Origin: Mixophyes australis | Lineage: Eukaryota; Chordata; Amphibia; Anura; Limnodynastidae | Length of the DNA stretch: 64,000 nucleotides | Reading direction: 5' to 3' | Assembly (NCBI GenBank): GCA_036250195.1 | Contig: JAVHZZ010000006.1 | Coordinates: 167,110,424 to 167,174,423, forward strand | Part shown: positions 56,308 through 64,000 of the stretch, one piece after another | Position numbering within the stretch: position 1 is the first letter of the stretch | How the letters are laid out: each line of letters opens with the position of its first letter | Translations under genes and position numbers: made by a program | Notes under the pieces: model-generated | What the model saw: only the letters and a program-made list of their open reading frames with translations | Databases searched by the model: none | What the model was told of the DNA's origin: nothing

Positions 56308-56392
<85 letters not shown>

Positions 56393-56393
56393 C
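56235..56393. repeat. Compound (TA)n array with a repeated spacer
   Basis: TA runs interrupted twice by TAGACACACACATATATAAA. Long isoleucine-tyrosine frames here are only the translation of the repeat. Confidence 0.93.
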
Positions 56394-57210
56394 ACATGAG
56401 GTGACATGCACGGATTTTCACAGGTTATATTCACAGCAATGGTGATTATTAAATAAAGTGTATGTTTTCGGTACAAAAGCATAACTTTAGTTAGGAATTA
56501 CGTCCTTTAGCGCCACCTCGTTTGGACTGCATACATAGTCCTCCCGTGGAAGAGGATTGCAGAGGAATGCAACTGGTTAAAGTGCATGATACAGTTTCTG
56601 TAGTGCCCAGGTCCAGGATATATATATAAAAAATCTTGCTGCAGTACTAAATTTGACCACCATATGGCGATGCAGTGATGTTGCATTTAAAACATATATT
56701 TACTGTACAAAATACATAGTATTCCGTTTTGAACTTGTAACTGTATATCAATATAAGACTTGATTATTTTTTCACAAAACAGCAGTAAAACTTGTTAGCA
56801 GTAACTGTTATGATTTTAACATTGGGTTAATGTGTTTCCTGCCCATTCAATACTGTTCATGTACTTTTCATTAAGGATCCTTGGTCGCTAGTTTTTCCAC
56901 CATTCAGCTTCTTATCATGTTGATGAGTAAAAAGTGGTTTACCTACCGTCACAATAGAACATCACTTTTATTGAATATGCATTAGGACGTTGTCTGAGAC
57001 ACCAGTAATGTCATCATCAGTGATTCTCTGCAGGATAGAGTGACTGTGGGTCCAATAATCATTAATTGTGGAGAAGTTGCCTAAACCTTAAAAGATTTTA
57101 CTAGGGTGCGTCTCCCCCTGTAGCCACAAGGATTGCTCCGTGCAGCCAGTTTTCCTAAGGTTCCTCTGTTTCTCTTACAGCCCTGGATGAAAAGAGTGCT
57201 GCACAGATGG
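56394..57210. other. Sequence without recognised features
   Basis: AT-rich, no gene, RNA or clear repeat. Confidence 0.35.
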
Positions 57211-57211
57211 C

Positions 57212-57765
57212 ATCATCATCATCATCATCATTTATTTATATAGCGCCAAAATATTCCATAGCGCTTTACAATTGGGGACAAACACAGTAAACTAATAAAT
57301 AAACTGGGTAAAACAGACAAAGAGGTGAGAAGGCCCTGCTCGCAAGCTTACAATCTATGGACCAATGGGAGTTTGTAACATGAGGTTAAGTCTACATTTT
57401 GCATTTCGGTCCAGCCAGACTGCAAAGGTAAAAGTGACTCATAAGCTAAATGATTCTGTCACACAACAATGTTGGTCATGGGGTAGTTGTCTTGTGTGAA
57501 ATTGTGTAACGGATGGTAATAGGGTAATGTAGTGAGGTTAAGAGGGTGGTTGAGGAATATTATAAGCTTGTCTGAAGAGGTGGGTTTTCAGAGAACGCTT
57601 GAATGTTTGTAGACCAGAGGAGAGTCTTATTGTGCGAGGGAGAGAATTCAATAGAGTGGGTGCAGCCCGAAAAAAGTCATGTAATCTTGTTATCTTGATA
57701 AAGGACCCTGTGTTTGGCCTGAACTGTCTGCTCCTCAGGAAAGGCACAAAAAAAATATTTTGCAT
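57212..57765 (-). mobile_element. 3' end of an L2/CR1-like LINE with RT C-terminus
   Basis: On the minus strand a 75-residue frame reads FFRAAPTLLNSLPRTIRLSS and FKRSLKTHLFRQAY, the typical C-terminal end of ORF2 in L2/CR1-type LINEs. A 3' untranslated part (GATTGTAAGCTTGCGAGCAG, GCGCTATATAAATAAATG) and an (ATG)n tail follow. The 5' part is missing, as is normal for truncated insertions. Confidence 0.85.
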
Positions 57766-57869
57766 TAGTAGCTAGTTTTGAGTGAAAATTGTCTTATTAG
57801 TGCTTTGCTATTTATTTGATCAGTGGCCATACTTTTGGCACTTTACATTTTTACACTTTAAGTTCCTAC

Positions 57870-58096
57870 TCTCCCGGAATGTCGGGGAGACTCCTCAATT
57901 TCAGGCAGTCCTCCTGGGCCCCTGGGTGAGCTGACTTTTCTCTGCAAATCACGTCATTTTAACCTGGCCCCCACCGTGGGGCCTAGGGCTAAAATGATGT
58001 GATTTGCAGCTCCATTCTCCCCTGCACTTGTCACTTGGCTTCCCATCCCCGGGACCTCTTGGAGGAAAGAATCTCTAAGTTGGGAAATATGCACGT
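57870..58096. repeat. Worn MITE-like repeat, copy 2
   Basis: CTCTCCCGGAATGTCGGGGAGACTCC at the left and CTCTAAGTTGGGAAATATGC at the right resemble 45960-46238. The centre has an inverted repeat, GCAAATCACGTCATTTTA against AAAATGATGTGATTTGC. Confidence 0.6.
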
Positions 58097-61000
58097 CCCC
58101 CTATGTGATAGAAGAGGAGCTGCAGAGACAGCAATTAACACGGTCACAAAACTTTTTAATTGCATGTTGATGATCCCTATAAGTAAGCCTCCAATGTCTG
58201 GTAGTGCAACTTAATTCAAAATCCCAGTCACTTAAAATTTCATAAATTATAAAAATGAATACATTCGGAAGTCAAAGTACTAATGTATGAATGATTGATA
58301 GACGTTAATAGCATACAAGTGATTGCACCTGACTCATCAAGTCCATTTCTTTTTTTTTCGGCAAAAATTTGTGACGACATCAAACTTGTTCACATGGGAG
58401 CCCCCGCACATATGACATCTTAGTGTCAGTGCTGTAATATTTATAACCATGGAATTTATTGTGCTCTGAGGTCAGGGCGTGGGAAACAAAGGTTTATTGT
58501 TTTGCTTTTTTTAGGACCAGGATTGCCTTATGAAGCTGCCAGAGGTGCCAGCCTTGATCCGTGTGCTTAGGTAAGGGAATAAATGGATTAAAAAGGGTAG
58601 TGTGGGGGCTTATTTATTTCGAATAACACATGTTTTTCTTTGCTGCCTGAGTTTTTTTTACATGGTTTTATAAACAGGGGCGCACGCGTAAAAATACCCC
58701 CAAAACCATAACATTTTTAACCTGACATAACGCAAGATACGCTTAAAGCGCATCATACATTTTTAATGTACGCAATTTGCTATTTTAATGGATGTGAATC
58801 CACTATGAATTTTTACATTGAATAAGGAGAGTGCCCATGAATATATAATTTTTCATAAATATAGATAATATTTAGTCTTGCTTGCTCCTTTGGCAATGAC
58901 AGTGTTAATTCACATCCAGATGGTTTGCTGTTCAGAGAGCTGGGAATTTTGATTGCAACGTAAGATGTCCATGGCGTACAGTTTCAGTACATTGTTATTT
59001 GGTGCATGCTGAAAGTTTACCTAATCAGCCCTCTCCTAGTTAAATTCTAAATTCCAAGAACTGGTAGAGACTTGTGTTCCTGCCAGGTGTAATATCCTGC
59101 AGTGTAGCAGTCCAGACAAGACCTTCTGCCAAAGCACACAGCATCTGTAGAGAGCGAGAACCACTAACAGCCAAAAAGTGACTGCAATAAAATACATTTA
59201 TACAAGAGATACAATGAATCTGAAACAGTGAAAATAAACATATAGACCTTAGCCAGACAAAAAATATATTTCTATGCCCGGCAATATATGTTAAATAAAA
59301 TTATTAGTGTAATAATACTTGATCTGATCACATGGCGATTTCTACAATATAATAACCCATATTTAGTTTCAAGGAAAGCTGTGTATTCCAAAACTTTAGA
59401 GGTCTGTTTAGAAAAGTGATGATAACAAGTTAGAATAAAATGTGCAAGGCTCCAGATGGAGCATAGCTCGGGTTTATCCCTGCATAGCAGAGAGGGGCCC
59501 TTGTATTAAGAGGATTTAGATTTTTTTTTTGTGCTTAGGGATCAAAAATTAAAATCGATAGTTCAATAGGTAAAGGTATTAACTAGAGATGAGGAACTGA
59601 ATTCATCTAAGCTTCACAAACTTAGGGGGTTTATCACATTTTGTCCTACTAACAGGGATGGAGAGAGAGAGAGAAAGAGGAGAGACAGTAAGCGATAGAG
59701 TAAGATGATGTCCCTGCACATCACTATCCTAGTCATGTGCCTTTCACTCCACTCAATATGATTAACTTCATTATATGTTTAACTATAACATACCAGAATA
59801 AATCCTGATACCCAAACAGTACTTATGTCAGAAATTGACTGCTAAAAATTCAGAAGCACACTGTTGCTGCCATTTGGCAGATCATCATCAACAACTGTAA
59901 CCTTTGAAACAAACTATGGATTGTACTCATGGTTTTCATGGCAAACTTTGCTAAGTTGTGACAATCTTTAAGAACCTGTCAAATAGAAGCAACAGTTTTT
60001 TTCTGAGTTTTAAGCAGGTGATTTCAGTCAGAAATCCTATTTCAAACATCAGTATTTATACTTGTAATTTATAGTGGCCAACATAATGGTTTTAAAACAG
60101 TAAAAAAAAATATTGAGTGGTGTTAACCTTTAGTGTACCCAATGCTTGACTCTGTCATCATGTGAGTATGGTGTATAAAGATATAGAAAATGTAAATGCA
60201 GAGTTAAAGGAAGTTACAATGAAACATGAATTATTTGAATTTGAGCATGTTTTATTAAGTTATTTAACTAACTGAAAGTTATTACTTCTCATATTCAAGC
60301 AGGAGTTTTTTGTGACCAGTGTCACTGGTTCCAAGTGATATGTTGTAGTCCTATGAGTATGGAATCAGCCCACATTATGGCTCCTTCCCTTGTGTGTAGG
60401 TGATGAGTACACTTTTAAATATGCTATTAATATCAATATCACAAAGTGGGTTGTGTGGCTATTACGTTGGGAAACTGGCAGTGGCAGACTATAATAGGGG
60501 GTGAATGGGGCTATGGCCCCATACCCCATCTAAAATCCCATTTGAGTCACATTAATGGTGCTAAAGGATCTATGGCGCCTAACAAAAAAACATTGATGAT
60601 GGTTACAGGCTAGAGATAGTCACCTCCTAGGTTGTATGCACGGCCTAATGAGGGTAAGATGTGCCACACCTGGTTCAGAGACTACTCATTGTAGTCATGT
60701 TTAAAATATCATAGTTGAAGCAAGTTATTTGCAAGATTATTGGTTCACCTTATGAATTTGAAAGGTCCACTGTATATCCATAGTGACTGTGACTGACTAT
60801 ATAAAAGTTGCAAAAAGAATTAAGATGAATCTTCACCTAAATATTTGCCATATGCTGCCATTCTGTGGTTGGCAGTTATAAGACTGCCCCCTATTAAATG
60901 TTACAGTTTGTAATATTGTAATGGAAGCTAGTAATGTCTGGTAGTTTTTACCTTACCATACTTATCAGTGATAACATTGAGCCTGTCCAATTGAAGAAGT

Positions 61001-61425
61001 GTATGTTGTCATTTGGATGGCAGTGATGAAAATACGTGTATTCTGTATATTAGTTAACAATATAACATGCTATTGAGGGCAGCAGTAAATTAACAGAGTT
61101 CACATTAGTTATTGCAGCCATGTTGTTGTTGGCAGCATAAGGTCCACCTGTTATCTACACACATTAAAGGCAGCCATTTTGTGAGCTAATTCAGTACTCA
61201 TGAGTATACAGCCTATAATTAGGAACTAATAACACTGAGGTACATGTTTCTTGTATAAGGATTTTTTCTGTATCCCTGTATTAGGTTTTGTGTTGATCTG
61301 TGGATCCCAGTAAAATTTGCTAGTAGAATCTGTTGAATGCTGATCTTTATAAGATGGCCGAGAAGTGCTTCTGCATCTGATGATTTCATCAGGCCTGATC
61401 ATTAGCATAAAATACTGGCAGCTCC
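58097..61425. other. Sequence without recognised genes
   Basis: AT-rich intergenic or distal upstream DNA. A GA-rich stretch lies at 59658-59690, and 60480-60560 may be a fragment of a DNA element (CAGTGGCAGACTATAATAGG). Nothing else was seen. Confidence 0.35.
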
Positions 61426-61429
61426 TTCC

Positions 61430-61720
61430 CATCATCATCATCATCATCAACATTTATATATATAGCGCCAGCAAATTCCGTAGCGCTTTACAATTGGGAA
61501 CAAACATTAATAAGACAATACTGGGTAATACATACAGACAGAGAGGTAAGAGAACCCTGCTCGAAAGCTTACAATCTATAGGACAATGGGGGTTAGAAAC
61601 ACAAGCATATTGCACAATGGACCAGCCAGACTGCAAAGGTAAAAGTACTGAGTGGGCTATGTGTGTTGCAATGTTGGTCAGAAGGTTGTTGTCTTGCGTT
61701 AGCAGTGTAGAGGATAAAAG
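61430..61720 (-). mobile_element. 3' end of the same LINE family, shorter copy
   Basis: Carries the (ATG)n tail, AGCGCTTTACAATTGGGAAC, CTGCTCGAAAGCTTACAATC and GACCAGCCAGACTGCAAAGG, in the same order as 57230-57480. It stops before the reverse-transcriptase frame. Confidence 0.82.
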
Positions 61721-62847
61721 AGTCATAAAGGGGAAAAATCATAAAGTATCAGTATAAAGGATGCATATGTACTCCTAGACATACCATGTTGTGATGCAAA
61801 GACTGCCTGCTTATGCATGTAGCACACAAATACCAAGCAGCTTCATCATTACACTACGAGTTAGAATGTCTCTCCCAACAAAATCTGTTCACACATTTTC
61901 AATTTCTCCCCTCTTCAACGTAACATGGTTGTCACGTTAAGGACTTTTTGCGGATGCCACTGACTGATTGTCAAGGAAACTGATAAATATTTAGTGGATC
62001 TCTTGTAGCTGCCAACTAGTGAGGCTCATTCAGGGGCGCAGAGTCTAACAGTAGGTGGTGTTCACCAGTGACCCCCTCAAGAGGGTATGGAATTTGCTGC
62101 ACCTATTCCGCAGGTCGCGGTTCCCAGAAGGAGTAGTGGCAGAGCAATAGACAGAGCCTGATACAGAGGAGGAGTGACGGTAAGTCAGAGAAATTCTGAA
62201 GGTATAGGCAGGGAAACTGGTCTGGTTATTACCAGGATCCAATCAACAAGAAAACAACCCAGAAACCCTGGCTCTCACTCTTTTCTCTCTACCATGAAGA
62301 TTTCCCTTGCTCCAGGAGATGGATCAGGGTTAGACTTAGATAGTGGGATCCTCTGAGAGTGGCTGTTGTTAAAAGGGGTTGTTACAGGGCTGCCCCTTCT
62401 TATCCTAATACCACCCTTGGTCCCTTACTAGAATGACTCCTAGGAGTCTGGTGGTGTAATACAACATGAGACAATGAGGACATACTATTAAGCGGCAAAG
62501 CCAAGATGATTAAATGACACTCCCAGTATGAACACCTTACAAGCTTTCTCAGCCAGAACTAGCTTCCAGCTGATCAGGTCTTCCTGTAGAGAAGGAGGGG
62601 ATGAATGAATGCAGCTATAGCCCCCTCACCTGTATCCTGGAACACCCGATCCTTACCTATAACCCAACTAGCTTCAATTTAAGAACAATCATCACTGCAA
62701 TTTTAACAGTAAACAATAAAGAATATACATTTTTACATATAGGCATGGCTACAATGTCCCCTTATCCACATGTAATTAGACACTCCATTTGCACTCTGGT
62801 GAGCTGGGGAACATTAAGAGGGCTATAAAAGTACATATTGTTATACT
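61721..62847. other. Sequence left of the terminal LTR
   Basis: No gene was seen. The part 62030-62460 (CAGTGACCCCCTCAAGAGGG, GGTCGCGGTTCCCAG) looks like retrotransposon-derived DNA but lacks clear ends. Confidence 0.3.
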
Positions 62848-62852
62848 GCAAA

Positions 62853-63988
62853 TGTTACGAGAAACGAGGAACTGCCACGGTCACTCACTGTATTTCTCGA
62901 TCCGCTTCGGGACCCTTGGGCCGAGCTGAAGCAGGACTGAGACAGAACCTAGAGGCCTTGATGATCTCTCTGCTCATGTAGAGTCCTCAGGATAGCACAA
63001 GCAGTATAGGAGTATAAGGACCGGAGTCTGTGCCTAAATACTGGACTGGAATCCGATGTAATAACTGACTGGAACTGTTCGTGGGAACTCAATCCCGGCT
63101 TCTGTGGCCAGGCACATGGGACTAGAACCCACTAATAAGAACTCAGATAGGAAACACATGGAAACTCAGAACAGAATGAACTGGAACTGAAGACAGGGAC
63201 TAGGAACTCAGAACTATGACAATGGCAAACTCAGGACTGCATGGCAGCCACAGACCTGGAACCCACAAACAGATACATGGAACTGGAAATAAGCCCTAGA
63301 GAATAAGAACCACCTATAGCAACTGAGCAGGTGATACTGATAAAGTCACTGGTACTGCAGAATAGATACTGGATGGTGCAAAGTTCTTAATGAGGTAAGT
63401 GCTCTTGCTGAATGTATAATATTGCAGGAAGATGAGCAGCTTGGAAGTGCAAAGTATATGCAGAATGATGAACTCCATGTAATGCAGGTTGCTTGAAAGA
63501 AGATATGCACTTTAGAATGCAGGGTAATTGCAAAGTAATATATAGTAGGTATTGCAGGATGTACCAAAAAGGTGATCTCTTTGTAACACAGGGAATCAGT
63601 AACAGTGCAGGAACAACTGGAGTCTGAAGCCAAGAACTATCCTCAGGAGAGAAGTATGTTGTTCTGGTAATGAACAGATATCAGCAACAGGTTTAAATAA
63701 AGTGTCCCAAACAACTATTGGCTGCACAGTTCATGTGATCACAGCTGCTGAATCTGGTTGGTCTGGAATGATTACCTGACTGCATCCAAGATGGCCATAC
63801 CCATGCAGCAGAACAAACAGTATATGTTTGTTTACAATCAGAGGTGTGATGGACAAGAAGGCTGCAGGCTACCAGGAGGGACCCAGGTAGCCGTGATATG
63901 ATAGTGGTGGATGTGTTAAATGCGGCTAAGACCCCGATGTGTGACTGGAACAGACTGGTTAAGATGATATCAAATTCTTTTTGTCACA
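62853..63988 (-). mobile_element. 3' LTR of a retrotransposon running out of the window
   Basis: On the minus strand a purine tract GTGGGGGAAG (64000-63991) and TA are followed by TGTGACAAAAAG, and the unit ends CTCGTAACA at 62853. That is the order purine tract, LTR start TG, LTR end CA. It is 1136 bp; the neighbouring 5 bases GCAAA (62848-62852) would be one target duplication. The body and other LTR would lie right of position 64000. It does not resemble the chromovirus LTR. Confidence 0.6.
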
Positions 63989-64000
63989 TACTTCCCCCAC

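Noticed and set aside
56155..56482. Isoleucine-tyrosine-rich proteins
   Set aside because: Translation of (TA)n repeats.

Overview
The window is vertebrate nuclear DNA, most likely from a frog or another amphibian with a large genome. It is mostly intron and repeats. The evidence is spliced exons with GT/AG borders, many short hAT-type MITEs, a chromodomain Ty3/Gypsy retrotransposon, L2/CR1-like LINE tails and a Penelope-type hammerhead ribozyme. There is no bacterial-style gene organisation. The species cannot be named from the sequence.

Host gene. One host gene can be reconstructed on the minus strand: four coding exons of a secreted CAP-domain protein that best fits R3HDML. They lie at 52654-52394, 43179-43061, 39901-39769 and 3787-3672. 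All junctions are canonical, phases agree, and the CAP signatures read through the joins. About 210 residues are present. The last exon (about 43 residues in the family) was not found and probably lies left of position 1. The gene runs through most of the window, and nearly all the mobile DNA sits in its introns, above all in the 36-kb intron 3.

Intron 4 and left intron 3 (1-8638). A LINE tail, two hAT MITEs with perfect 8-bp target duplications, a foldback MITE, exon 4, a solo LTR and a third hAT MITE with a perfect duplication.

hAT region (8639-19114). A complete 6.8-kb hAT transposon with an open 1012-residue BED-finger transposase, TAGAGATGG ends and the target duplication ATTTTAAT. About 23 copies of a 100-bp unit stand directly in front of the transposase start. 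A second, deleted relative with its own 18-unit array follows.

19115-28419. Degraded non-autonomous DNA elements, large inverted repeats and simple repeats.

Chromovirus (28425-36542). A complete, very young Ty3/Gypsy chromovirus with 1931-bp LTRs and the target duplication CACTT. It has gag, a -1 frameshift site with a possible pseudoknot, and pol ending in a chromodomain. A 10-nt site after the 5' LTR is complementary to the predicted RNA 5' end, as expected for Tf1/sushi-type self-priming. The leader carries four hairpins, one of them with a compensatory base-pair change. A diverged solo LTR of the same family is at 48062-49574.

36871-36927. A full hammerhead ribozyme motif, apparently all that marks a Penelope-like element.

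Right part (39769-64000). Exons 3, 2 and 1, more MITEs, a 22-bp minisatellite, a decayed Tc1 element, two LINE tails, and at the window edge the 3' LTR of another retrotransposon.
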